Assembly: GCA_028697145.1 (NCBI GenBank)
Contig: JAQVFR010000020.1
Location: 1 to 57,457, forward strand
Direction: 5' to 3'
From: Actinomycetota bacterium
Lineage (GTDB): Bacteria; Actinomycetota; Geothermincolia; Geothermincolales; RBG-13-55-18
Length of the DNA stretch: 57,457 nt
Below are positions 49,144 to 57,400 of the stretch, piece after piece (the stretch's first letter is position 1; the number at the start of each line of letters is the position of its first letter). The notes below the pieces were generated by a model. It was not told where the DNA came from and ran no database searches. It saw nothing but the letters and a program-made list of their open reading frames with translations. The position numbers and the translations under genes are program-made.

Positions 49144-50751
49144 TCAGCCCTCATCAGGAAGGGCGCCTCCGGCGGACCCGTCTTCGTATGCCGCGGGCGT
49201 CGCTGTATCCTCGAAGTCCATGCTCGCCTGGGGGGCGGGCTCCCCGTCAGGCTCGACACGGCCTCCCGCCGCCGGCCTGCGGTCAACAAAACGGCGTTCG
49301 CGGCTCCTGGTATCCAGCCCCAGACGCTCCAGCAAGCCCGTGAGGCTGTGAAAGACGATGCGCGTGGGCGCTATCTCGACCTCCCTCTGCAGCAGTTCCT
49401 GCAGCTCCTTCTCCACGAAGTCCTTCGACATGCCCTCGGCGGGCGTGATGTGGAGATAGAGCTCGTCGAGGTCGTAAGGATCGTCGTTGTGTTTGCGTAT
49501 CTCGAGCTGCCATTCGAGCACGTCCTTGTGCCCGGAGAGCAGGGGGTAGAAGGCGTTGAGGTCGACCAGGGTCCCCTTGAGCTTGGTCAGCTCGAACTCC
49601 TTGTAGTACGAGGAGCGGATGATATCCGTCCCCAGTCGCGGCAGGGAGCGGCCGCAATGCGGGCAGGGAGACATGTTCAGGCCGCCTTTCGCGATGTCCC
49701 CGGTGCGGAAACGCAGCAGGACGCTGCCCCTCCAGTCGAGGGCGGTGTAGACTATCTCGCCGCTCTCCCCGGGTTCCAGGCGGTATCCGCTGTCGGGGTC
49801 GATCACCTCGATGATCTCCATGTCGGGGAAGAGATGGTAACCCGATCCCTCGTCCTTGGACATGGCGGAAGCCCGGCATTCGCTCCAGGCCACCCTCCCC
49901 TCGGTGAAGCCGTAGGTGGAGGCCACGGCCGCCTTCTCCGCTCCCACCTTGGCCAGCAGTTCCTGGATCTTTCCCTTGAGCCCGACGGGCAGGCGGTCGC
50001 CGCCCATGATCAGGGTATGCAGGCTCGAGAAATCGCGCCCGTCGCATGCCGCGAGGCGCAGCAGGTGATAGGCATAACTCGGCGTCGCCGTGAGCACCGT
50101 GCCCTGGAGCCGCTCCAGCGCCTCCAGGATGCGGTGGGTGCCGAGGATACGGCCGCCTCCCGTATGCAGGGCGGGTACCCCCATCGCCTCGGTGGCGAAA
50201 TAGGTCATCCAGAAGGCGAGGTGGGGAGAAAAGGGGAAGGCGTTGATGAGCAGGTCGTCGCGTTTCAGCTCCAGCAGCTCGAACAGCCTCCTTCCCGCCT
50301 CGCGCATGCGCCTGAGGTCGTAGCCCGTGTAGACGATGGGAGTAGGCAGGGCCGTGCGCCCGATGGTGAAGTGATAATGGACGGGGAGGAACTCGTCGTC
50401 GATGAGCCGGTCAAAGCCCTTCTTGCCGTGCGTGAGCCTCGAGTACGCCAGCTTGAGACGCCGGTATGCCCCGACCGACTCCCCGCGTTGCGGCGGCGGC
50501 TGCAACACCACCGAAAAAGGTATTGCGGGATCCTCGGGCAGGGGAGCGATGTCCGCCTTGGTGGTGAAGGGTATGGATGCGAGGTCCCGCGTCGTCCTGA
50601 TCGCGTTCGGCTTGATGCGGTTGTAGTCGAAGAGCTCGTGATAGTAGGGGCTGTTGGGATAGACCATTTCGCGGATGTAACGGACCAGGTGCTGTTCCTG
50701 TGCAGCCAGGTACTGCTTGGCCGGCAGGTGGTCCCAGAGTGTCTTCGGCAT
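49144..50751 (-). CDS. PaaK-like (phenylacetate-CoA ligase family) AMP-dependent ligase
   Basis: A 535-residue ANL-family protein of the shorter PaaK type: IPFTTKADIAPL, TVLTATPSYAYHLLRLAA, AAVASTYGFTEGRVAWSECR, GESGEIVYTALDWRGSVLLRFRTGD and the zinc-like CPHCGRSLPRLG, then the C-terminal subdomain. The usual YTSGTTG loop is not evident (FTIGRTALPTPIVYTG in its place), so substrate activation chemistry may differ. The last 60 residues are low-complexity (RPAAGGRVEPDGEPAPQAS). It starts just 19 bases beyond the glpK start region on the same strand, with GGGGGAGG about ten bases before its ATG. Aromatic or other carboxylates are possible substrates. Confidence 0.78.
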   Translation of the reverse strand: MPKTLWDHLPAKQYLAAQEQHLVRYIREMVYPNSPYYHELFDYNRIKPNAIRTTRDLASIPFTTKADIAPLPEDPAIPFSVVLQPPPQRGESVGAYRRLKLAYSRLTHGKKGFDRLIDDEFLPVHYHFTIGRTALPTPIVYTGYDLRRMREAGRRLFELLELKRDDLLINAFPFSPHLAFWMTYFATEAMGVPALHTGGGRILGTHRILEALERLQGTVLTATPSYAYHLLRLAACDGRDFSSLHTLIMGGDRLPVGLKGKIQELLAKVGAEKAAVASTYGFTEGRVAWSECRASAMSKDEGSGYHLFPDMEIIEVIDPDSGYRLEPGESGEIVYTALDWRGSVLLRFRTGDIAKGGLNMSPCPHCGRSLPRLGTDIIRSSYYKEFELTKLKGTLVDLNAFYPLLSGHKDVLEWQLEIRKHNDDPYDLDELYLHITPAEGMSKDFVEKELQELLQREVEIAPTRIVFHSLTGLLERLGLDTRSRERRFVDRRPAAGGRVEPDGEPAPQASMDFEDTATPAAYEDGSAGGALPDEG

Positions 50752-51068
50752 ATGCGCTCGTCCTCCCCCTATATCCAGGTGCTTTGCGAAGAAATGCAGG
50801 CTCGTCCCAAGCCTCGTTCCTGAATACCGATAGTATCATGAAAGCAAGGCTTTATGCAGCACGACCTGCATATGAACATGCGAACGATGCGGGGGGGCTC
50901 GAGGGAGGAACCTGCGCGGGAAACGAGGATACGGCCCGGGGAACGAACGCGGTCTCCATACCGGGCAACGCGGCGGGAAGGAAGCAGCAGGGCGCAAGGC
51001 AAGGGACGCGGTTTCCCGCGCCCCGCTTCAGATCACGCCTTCCCCCTCCAGGGAGGGGCTTCGGCTCT

Positions 51069-51143
51069 TCAGGTGGCCCCGAGGGGCCAGGGTCTGCAGC
51101 CCTCCGAACAATGAGCCACGCGCGGAAGCATGAAGCGTTTCAT
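51069..51143 (-). CDS. 24-residue ORF with a strong ribosome binding site, possible leader peptide
   Basis: ATG 51143 lies seven bases after GGAGG and encodes KRFMLPRVAHCSEGCRPWPL plus three residues. Its stop falls in a perfect hairpin, TGGCCCC-GA-GGGGCCA (51073-51088), and a second hairpin CCCCTCCAGGGAGGGG follows. The pattern resembles a short translated leader ahead of the PaaK-like gene (starts 50751), though no regulatory target is proven. The remaining gap, 50752-51270, has no other gene that I can support. Confidence 0.35.
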   Translation of the reverse strand: MKRFMLPRVAHCSEGCRPWPLGAT

Positions 51144-51270
51144 CTCGGCACCTCCTTCCTGCGCGGCATGACCCGGCATCAGCCGGGTATTCGCCGCAGT
51201 CATGTCCTCTTCAATATATGATGCCTGTTCGTTTTCTCGCGCATGGATCCGAGGGGAACGCAACGCTCCC

Positions 51271-51702
51271 TCAGTTGATCCGGTAGCATATCTCGCATTC
51301 GCCTACGACGCCGTTCTTACGCACTTCCCGCAGGCTCGCCTTCCGTCCGGAAACCCGCGATATGGAGAAGAGTCCCGTGGGCACTATGGGACACAGGGTC
51401 GTCTCGCCCTGAGCCCGCAGCAGCTCGTTGCCGTGGCAGATATGGCACCCGGTGACCCCGATGCTCAGGTCGTCTCCCTCGCCCTTTACCTCCACGTCCT
51501 CACAGAAGCGCAGCTCCTTCTCCAGGTACTCCTCCAGGGCCTGGTTGAACGCCTCGCCCTCCAGCCTGGTCCCGGTCCGGGCGCGGAATTCCTCCGCCCA
51601 TACGGACCCGATCCTCGACTTGACCTTTTCCACTTCCTTGGCGTTTGCCTTCACCACGGCGCGGTGGTACTTCTTGAAGAACTCGCGATCCATCTCCTCC
51701 AT
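51271..51702 (-). CDS. Cysteine-containing hypothetical protein
   Basis: A 143-residue soluble protein with start ATG behind GGAGGAGG. The C-terminal half has TGCHICHGNELLRAQGETTL, CPIVPTGLF and GECEICYRIN, a set of cysteines that could hold a metal or Fe-S cluster. The N-terminal half is a charged helix bundle (FFKKYHRAVVKANAKEVEKV). Family not recognised. A ferredoxin gene ends 22 bases upstream on the same strand, so the two probably form a small redox operon. Confidence 0.65.
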   Translation of the reverse strand: MEEMDREFFKKYHRAVVKANAKEVEKVKSRIGSVWAEEFRARTGTRLEGEAFNQALEEYLEKELRFCEDVEVKGEGDDLSIGVTGCHICHGNELLRAQGETTLCPIVPTGLFSISRVSGRKASLREVRKNGVVGECEICYRIN

Positions 51703-51724
51703 CTACATCCTCCTCCGTATCGAC

Positions 51725-51946
51725 TCAGACCATCTTCACAGCGCCCAGTTCGCAGGCGTGGGAGCAGTCGCCGCAGAGGCGGCACTTCTCCAGGTCTATC
51801 TCTATCCTGCATTTTCCTCCCGCGCCGTTTCCGCCCGCGATGACGCTGAAGGCTCCATGCTTGCACAGCCTGGCGGCCTTGCACTCCGTGCAGCGTTCCG
51901 CGATATCGCATTTTTCCCTATCTATCCAGGGCATTTTGCTCAGCAT
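51725..51946 (-). CDS. 2[4Fe-4S]-type ferredoxin
   Basis: A 73-residue protein with WIDREKCDIAERCTECKAAR and KCRIEIDLEKCRLCGDCSHACELGAV. The second cluster motif (CxxCxxCxxxC) is standard, while the first has a spaced CxxxxxCxxC followed by LCKHGAF, as in some clostridial and methanogen ferredoxin-like proteins. ATG 51946 follows GAGGAG. It is first in a two-gene unit with the Cys-containing protein and probably passes electrons to it. Confidence 0.82.
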   Translation of the reverse strand: MLSKMPWIDREKCDIAERCTECKAARLCKHGAFSVIAGGNGAGGKCRIEIDLEKCRLCGDCSHACELGAVKMV

Positions 51947-52122
51947 TTGTCATCTCCTCATATACCTATGGGGGTATATTAACCTGGGCGGATGCTTCGC
52001 GCGATGATCTTAGTCAGGGAGCGTGCTCGCCGCGACATCAGTGCTTGAAGGCAACCATGGGACGCGCGGGGTTTAATCGAGGACGAAATGTGGTAGATTA
52101 AATATACAAAGAAGCTGGAAAT

Positions 52123-52194
52123 CAGCTCCCGAGAACAAGCGAGATTGCGGGGATCTCCGCGGCATATGCAGAGATAGGCTTTTCTCGGGAGCTG
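52123..52194. other. 72-nt structured element in a 495-bp intergenic region
   Basis: CAGCTCCCGAGAA (52123-52135) and TTCTCGGGAGCTG (52182-52194) are perfect reverse complements; the 46-base interior has an inner GCGG/CCGC hairpin. It may be a small structured RNA or a transcription-ending structure for the unit on either side. The gap 51947-52441 otherwise contains the dispersed repeat copy C and no supported gene. Confidence 0.45.
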
Positions 52195-52206
52195 TCTTAT
52201 TGGGGC

Positions 52207-52345
52207 GCCCGAGCCCGGAGGTGACTTTCTCACTATGCTTTTCTTCCAGTCCGGTGCCTCCAGGTAACGGTCTCACTCGCAAAGCCTCGCTGCGACCGAC
52301 CTGGTAGTTCCCCGGGCTGGCGACGGTCAAGCAGACGGAAGGCTC
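52207..52345. repeat. Dispersed intergenic repeat, copy C
   Basis: Starts gcccgagcccggaggtgac and contains gcctccaggtaacggtctca, ctcgcaaagcctcgctgcga, ctggtagttccccgggctgg and cggtcaagcagacggaaggct. It is the closest relative of copy D over about 90 bases. It lies before the 3' end of the iron alcohol dehydrogenase gene. Confidence 0.75.
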
Positions 52346-52441
52346 ACCTATGCCTTCAACTCACCTCTTTCAGGATGCCGATCAGGCCGACCCGCTGCCA
52401 TCTGCCTGATCTTAGTGGGGTAGTGCGGATGAAGAGATCTC

Positions 52442-53596
52442 CTAAAGGGCGGTGCGCAGTATGTGGACCAGGTCTTCGAGCACCGAGTCGCGGGGATTGG
52501 AGGAGCGCAGACGGGTGTTCAGGAACGCGTCCGCGGCCAGGGTCTCCACGCTCGTTTCCGCCACCCCCGCCTCTTTCAGGGTCGAGGGGACGGGAAGGAC
52601 GGAGACGAGCTGCTGCACGGCCCCGGCGGCCTCTTCCGCCGCGCGCGGGGCGGGAAGCCCAGACACGTTCTGGCCCATGGCCACGGCCAACTCGCGGTAG
52701 AGTTCCGGGCAGGTCTCGAGGTTGAACCGCATCACGTGGGGCAGGAGGATGGCGTTGGCTTTGCCGTGGGCAAGGCCGAAGCGCGAGCCGACGGCATGGG
52801 CAAGCGCGTGGGCCAGCCCGAGGCTGGCGGAGGTAAAGGCCATGCCCGCCATGAAGGAAGCCAGGGACATGCCTTGGCGCGCCTCCTTGTCCGAGCCGTC
52901 CGCGCAAGCCCGCTCCAGGTTCGCGAAGATGAGCTGCACGGCCTTGAGAGACAGCGCCCGCGTGGGCTCCCAGGCGCGGCGTGATACAAAGGACTCTACC
53001 GCATGGGTAAGGGCGTCCATGCCCGTCGCCGCCGTCAGCCCGGGGGGCATGGTATAGGTCAGTTCGGGGTCGATGAGGGCGAGCACGGGGTAGAGGTTCT
53101 GGCTGACGATGGACATCTTCATATGGCGCTTGCCTCCGGTCAACACGGCCGCCCAGGTCACCTCGCTGCCGGTCCCCGCCGTGGTGGGTACGCAGATGAG
53201 AGGCACGGAACGGCGTGGTATATGCCCCACGCCCTCCCACGAGGCTATCTCGCCCTCGTTGTTCATCCTGGCGGCCACGATCTTGGCGGCGTCCATGGGG
53301 CTGCCGCCCCCCAGCCCGATGACGAAATCGCACCCCTTTTCGCGAGCGAGCGCAACGCCCCTCTCCGCCGTCTCCACGCTGGGATCGGATTCCACCTCGG
53401 CGAAGTGAGAGACGGTTATGCCCCCGCCGCGCAATTCCTTGAGCAGGGTCTCGACGGCAGCGCAGCGCGAGGTGGGACCGCCGCCGGTGACCAGGAAGGC
53501 ATGTTTTCCGAAGCTTTTCGCGAAGGCGCCTATATCAGCGAGGCATCCCTCTCCGAATACCACCTGAACCGGGAAGCGGTAAGTGTTCGTGGTCAA
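52442..53596 (-). CDS. Iron-containing alcohol dehydrogenase
   Basis: A 384-residue type III dehydrogenase: FPVQVVFGEGCLADIGAFA, the NAD-binding FVIGLGGGSPMDAAKIVAA, VPTTAGTGSEVTWAAVL, and the metal-site residues in ATGMDALTHAVESFVS, GLAHALAHAVGSRFGLAHGKANAILLPHVM. It interconverts alcohols and aldehydes with NAD(P)H; substrate specificity is not evident. TTG 53596 gives a typical N-terminus (TTNTYRFPVQVVFGEG) but lies only three bases from GGGGAGG; ATG 53614 is an alternative with no own ribosome binding site. Monocistronic, divergent from the kinase gene. Confidence 0.88.
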   Translation of the reverse strand: MTTNTYRFPVQVVFGEGCLADIGAFAKSFGKHAFLVTGGGPTSRCAAVETLLKELRGGGITVSHFAEVESDPSVETAERGVALAREKGCDFVIGLGGGSPMDAAKIVAARMNNEGEIASWEGVGHIPRRSVPLICVPTTAGTGSEVTWAAVLTGGKRHMKMSIVSQNLYPVLALIDPELTYTMPPGLTAATGMDALTHAVESFVSRRAWEPTRALSLKAVQLIFANLERACADGSDKEARQGMSLASFMAGMAFTSASLGLAHALAHAVGSRFGLAHGKANAILLPHVMRFNLETCPELYRELAVAMGQNVSGLPAPRAAEEAAGAVQQLVSVLPVPSTLKEAGVAETSVETLAADAFLNTRLRSSNPRDSVLEDLVHILRTAL

Positions 53597-53829
53597 GGTC
53601 CTCCCCCTCAGCATTATTGTGGGATGTATCGACGGCGCACGGGCATAAGTTTAGCCGCCGGGAAGGGCGAGGGTCACAACCCCTCGAATATTCTATTGTC
53701 GATGATATATCGTGTCCCTGATCGGGCCGAATCGGGTGGACATAGTGGTTATAGCCTGTGACCTCGGTGACGCAAGTGACGTCTGGGGTCTTGTCGTCGT
53801 GCGCTAATACGGGGGAGGTGCAGACGGAT

Positions 53830-56268
53830 TTGAACGAAAGAGACAAACCCACCACCTTCGATGCTTCCCTGCTGCTCGATGGCGAGGATAGGATCCTCGA
53901 GGGGAACAGGGATGCCGAGGTGTTTCTGGAGAAACCCCTGGAGGAAGTGCGGAAGGCTACCCTGCAAACGGCGAATCCGCAGCTGCATGCGGCCTTGAAG
54001 GAGCTTCTGGCCAAGACCCGGCGTGGCCGGGGCGTGGAGGACTACGCCATGGCCTACAAGGTCGGAAAGCGCCTCATGAGGTTGAACATCAACATGTCGC
54101 CTTACCCCCTCGAGGCCCTGGGCGCGACGGGCACGCTCGTGACCATCAGCAGCGTTGGCATGCGCCCCATGCCGGAGCGGCGCGCGCCGAAGGAGGAGGA
54201 GCTGCCCGCTCCCGAGGAAACCCTCGGCCTTCCCCAGCTCCTGGGGATAATGCCCGAGCCGGCCTTCATCCTCGATCTCGATGCCAATTTCACCTATGCC
54301 AACCCCGCGATGTGCGCCGTTCTCGGGCACGAGGAGGAGGAACTCGTGGGGCGTCCCCTCTCGTTCTTCATGCGCCGCGAGGACGCCAGGAAGGCCCTGG
54401 ATACACTGGTGGAGGCGGCCCGCTCCGCGCCCTGGCGCGGCGAGCTCGAGTTCAACCGCAGCGATGGCGGCATCTCTTTCGTGGCCGTGACCATAGATGC
54501 TCTCAAGGCGGGGCGCGGAAAGGTGAAAAGGCTGCTGGGGATCGGCAGGGACTTCACCTCGGAGGCACGCATACGCAGGGAAAGGGAGGACGAACTGCAG
54601 AGGGTATGGAGCCTGCTCGAGAAGGTGGGGCTGGCGCTGGCCTGTTTTACCCCGGACTTCCGTATTACCCTCCTAAGCCAGTCGGCGGAGGAGGTCCTGG
54701 CGACATCAAGCGACCGTGCCATAGGGACGCCGCTTCCCGACCTCTTCCCGGACGAGAGCCGCAAGGAAGTGGCGTCCCTCCTGGAGAAGGCGGTTGCGGG
54801 GGATGAGATCAGGGATGTCGTGGTGCACGTGGGCAGGAAGAAGAAACGTCGCGCCTTCTTCATGAGCGTCAAGCCGGCCGTGGTGACGGGAGGCGCGGCG
54901 CGGGAATACATGGCCATCCTGAGAGAGGCTGCACACCAGCTCTCGGAGATGGAGGAGGCGGAAGCTCTGCTCAAGGTCTCCCGGAGAAAAGAGAAGATCA
55001 TGGAGCTGGGGCTGCATACGGTGGGGTCCCGGGAATTCGTGGAGAGTTGCCTGCGTGACCTGCAGGAGGAGCTCGGGTGTGCCGCGGCGGCTCTCTTCAC
55101 CATAGTGCGGAGCACGGCGTTATTGCGGGCGCAGATCGGACTCGAGGATGGGGAGGCGAAGGCGCTCGCCGACCTGAGGTTGAGACCGGGACATGCCAGG
55201 CTGTGCGGGATGCTGGTGAAGCTTCAGGTCGAGATCCATGGCGGCGTCCCCCGCAGGGGGTGGGACGAGGTCCACTCCCTGATCGAGAGGGCGGACGTCC
55301 TCCTTCCCATACTCCGCGAGAGGAGATGGCGCGGCATCACCGTGTTTCCCCTGCGGCGCGAGGGGCGGGCGATCGGCGCCATCGCCCTCGCGGACTGCGA
55401 CCAGGTGAAAATGGAAATGGTAGAGGACATGGCCTTTACCGCCGTCGGTGAGGCCGTGGCGTCGGTCCTTGCCGCGCTGGAAGAGAGGGACGCGGGGTCC
55501 CACCCCGCTGGAGGGGAAGGAGGGCATCAGGCCGGCGCGTCAGCGGCGGCGGCGCTTGCGGCGGAGGAGGGTGGCGAGCCTTCGCCCCCGCAAAAGGCAT
55601 CCGCGGAGGGCGATGCCGGCGGCGAGACCAACGACCCCGGGGGCGACATGGAGGGCGGGGCGGCCATCCCGACGGCGCCGATGAAGGAGAAAGAGCACGA
55701 CTATTTCGAGATCGCCAAGGAGCTGAAGGGTGAAGAGTCGCCGCCGGACAATCTGGCCCTCTTCACGGAACCGGTCATCGAACGCTCCATGCCATCCCCC
55801 AAGGGCATCGACCTGGTGGCGCTGCTCAAGGATATCAAGGAATATTATGGCAGAGTGGAGAGGAAGAAAGAGATCTTCCTCGAGATAGAGGACGACCTCC
55901 CCAAGCTGCATACGGACAAGCGCATGCTGCGGGAGACGCTGCTGCAGCTCATCGATAACGCCCGCAAGTTCTCCCCCCCCGATGCCCCGGTCATCCTGGG
56001 GGCCGAGAGGTGGGGAGACGAGGTGCTGCTGCGCGTGGAGGACCAGGGTTCGGGAATCCCCGCGGAGGCCGTGCGGGAGATTTTGGGCTGGGGCCTGGGG
56101 GAAGAGGATTCCGGGGGCAGGGGCAAGGTGCCGCGCGGCGGGCTCTACCTCTGCCGCAAGTACGTGGCGGCCATGGGGGGCGATCTCTCCATCAAGGGCA
56201 AGCCGGGGGAGGGGACGACCGCTTTCGTGAGGCTGCGCGTGCTGCCCTTCATCGGGGAGATGCCGTGA
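53830..56268 (+). CDS. PAS/GAF-type sensor kinase-like protein with HATPase domain but no clear His box
   Basis: About 812 residues without membrane helices: an N-terminal PAS-like unit (FDASLLLDGEDRILEGNRDA), a clear PAS (LLGIMPEPAFILDLDANFTY, GHEEEELVGRPLSFFMR), a third PAS (LALACFTPDFRITLLSQSAE), a GAF-like region (about 385-560), an Ala/Gly/Pro-rich linker and a C-terminal HATPase_c (LLQLIDNARKFS N box, VEDQGSGIP, PRGGLYLCRKYVAAMGGDL). I see no H-box of a dimerisation/phosphoacceptor domain between linker and ATPase. It may act through another protein or need a divergent DHp. Start uncertain: TTG 53830 behind GGGGGAGG, or GTG 53758. The flavoprotein gene overlaps its stop. Confidence 0.78.
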   Translation: MNERDKPTTFDASLLLDGEDRILEGNRDAEVFLEKPLEEVRKATLQTANPQLHAALKELLAKTRRGRGVEDYAMAYKVGKRLMRLNINMSPYPLEALGATGTLVTISSVGMRPMPERRAPKEEELPAPEETLGLPQLLGIMPEPAFILDLDANFTYANPAMCAVLGHEEEELVGRPLSFFMRREDARKALDTLVEAARSAPWRGELEFNRSDGGISFVAVTIDALKAGRGKVKRLLGIGRDFTSEARIRREREDELQRVWSLLEKVGLALACFTPDFRITLLSQSAEEVLATSSDRAIGTPLPDLFPDESRKEVASLLEKAVAGDEIRDVVVHVGRKKKRRAFFMSVKPAVVTGGAAREYMAILREAAHQLSEMEEAEALLKVSRRKEKIMELGLHTVGSREFVESCLRDLQEELGCAAAALFTIVRSTALLRAQIGLEDGEAKALADLRLRPGHARLCGMLVKLQVEIHGGVPRRGWDEVHSLIERADVLLPILRERRWRGITVFPLRREGRAIGAIALADCDQVKMEMVEDMAFTAVGEAVASVLAALEERDAGSHPAGGEGGHQAGASAAAALAAEEGGEPSPPQKASAEGDAGGETNDPGGDMEGGAAIPTAPMKEKEHDYFEIAKELKGEESPPDNLALFTEPVIERSMPSPKGIDLVALLKDIKEYYGRVERKKEIFLEIEDDLPKLHTDKRMLRETLLQLIDNARKFSPPDAPVILGAERWGDEVLLRVEDQGSGIPAEAVREILGWGLGEEDSGGRGKVPRGGLYLCRKYVAAMGGDLSIKGKPGEGTTAFVRLRVLPFIGEMP

Positions 56269-56939
56269 GCTCCGCGGAAGATCTCGCGGTGAAGATACTG
56301 GGCGTAAGCGGGAGCCCGGTGCGTGGCGGCAACGTCGAAGCCCTGCTGGATAGAGCGCTGCACAGCCAGGATGGCGTGCCCGGCGTGACCCACGACATTA
56401 TCACCCTCGCCACCGCCGGGATTGGGGACTGCATACACTGCAACTGGTGCCTGCGCAAGCAGGAGGGCGGGCGCAGGTGCTCGCAGGACGACGGCATGAG
56501 CGCCATCTACCCCCGCGTGGAGGAAGCGGACGTGCTTCTCTTCGCCACCCCGGTCTATTTCGGGCGGCTCTCCGGATACCTTGCCGCCTTCATCGACCGC
56601 CTGCGACCCTACGTGCACGGCAACGTCAGCGCGGGCATGCTGCGCAACAAGGTGGGCGGCTCCATCGCCGTGGCCTGGTTCCGCATGGCCGGCCTGGAGA
56701 TGGCCCTCATCACCATGAACCAGTTCTTCTTCGCCGTGAACATGGTCATCGGCTCCTCGGAGATGGGCCTGCAGGGCGGCTCCGCCTTCTCCTCCCTGCA
56801 TGGCGTGGGGGAGCGGGACGCTGACGACAGGCTGCTGGTGCTGCGGGATGAGCTGGGGATGGCCAGCGCCGCCGCCACCGTGGCCCGTGCGGTCGAGCTC
56901 GCCCGCATCATCAAGGCCGGCACCGCCAGCCTGGGATAG
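56265..56939 (+). CDS. Iron-sulfur flavoprotein (Isf-like, NADPH-dependent FMN reductase family)
   Basis: A 224-residue flavodoxin-fold protein with ILGVSGSPVRGGNVEALLD, the compact cysteine motif CIHCNWCLRKQEGGRRC (CxxCxxC then Cys) that binds 4Fe-4S in Isf proteins, VLLFATPVYFGRLSGYLAAF and a C-terminal helical part. These soluble flavoproteins reduce oxygen species or quinones or serve as carriers in anaerobes. The GTG start overlaps the TGA stop of the kinase gene (GTGA) behind GGGGAG, so they are coupled. A link between kinase signalling and redox state is an inference from this overlap. Confidence 0.87.
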   Translation: MSSAEDLAVKILGVSGSPVRGGNVEALLDRALHSQDGVPGVTHDIITLATAGIGDCIHCNWCLRKQEGGRRCSQDDGMSAIYPRVEEADVLLFATPVYFGRLSGYLAAFIDRLRPYVHGNVSAGMLRNKVGGSIAVAWFRMAGLEMALITMNQFFFAVNMVIGSSEMGLQGGSAFSSLHGVGERDADDRLLVLRDELGMASAAATVARAVELARIIKAGTASLG

Positions 56940-56940
56940 T

Positions 56941-57400
56941 CCGGCCCGGGTCCTCCGGGTATCGGCCCTCGTTCCGGATGCTTTGTAGGCCCGGGGCCTC
57001 CAGGTAACGGTCCCCCTCGCAAAGCCTCGCTGCGACCGAGGAGTTCCCCGGGCTGGCGTCGGTCAAGCAGACGGAAGGCTTCTTTATATCCCCGGTTCTC
57101 GGGCTAGCTGCAGATCTGACAAATATTTTCTTAAAAGGTGATACGCGGATACCTTCCTCCTCCTGCTGCCTGATTCAATGCCCTGTCCGTCTGCGCGCCC
57201 AACGCACTCTCCATAACCCGCCCGTCTGCGCACTCCCGTCCTCTCCCCAATCCGCCACACGGGCTCGGTTTTGCGTCCGAGCCGCAGGCGAGGAATGACA
57301 AGACCGAGCCTTGCCGACACATCAGAGCGGAGCGACGCGAAGCGCTGCGGGCCAGGATTTATCCTGGCCCCGACCCCCATTACCTCAAGCCCGGCGTAAC
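56941..57400. repeat. Dispersed intergenic repeat, copy D, two blocks
   Basis: Block 1 (56941-57085) holds gcccggggcctccaggtaac, ctcgcaaagcctcgctgcga and ccgggctggcgtcggtcaag. Block 2 (57315-57400) repeats from copy A the tract cgaagcgctgcgggccagga, the palindrome GCCAGGATTTATCCTGGC and cccccattacctca. The 518-bp end of the window, 56940-57457, contains no gene I can support. Confidence 0.75.
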
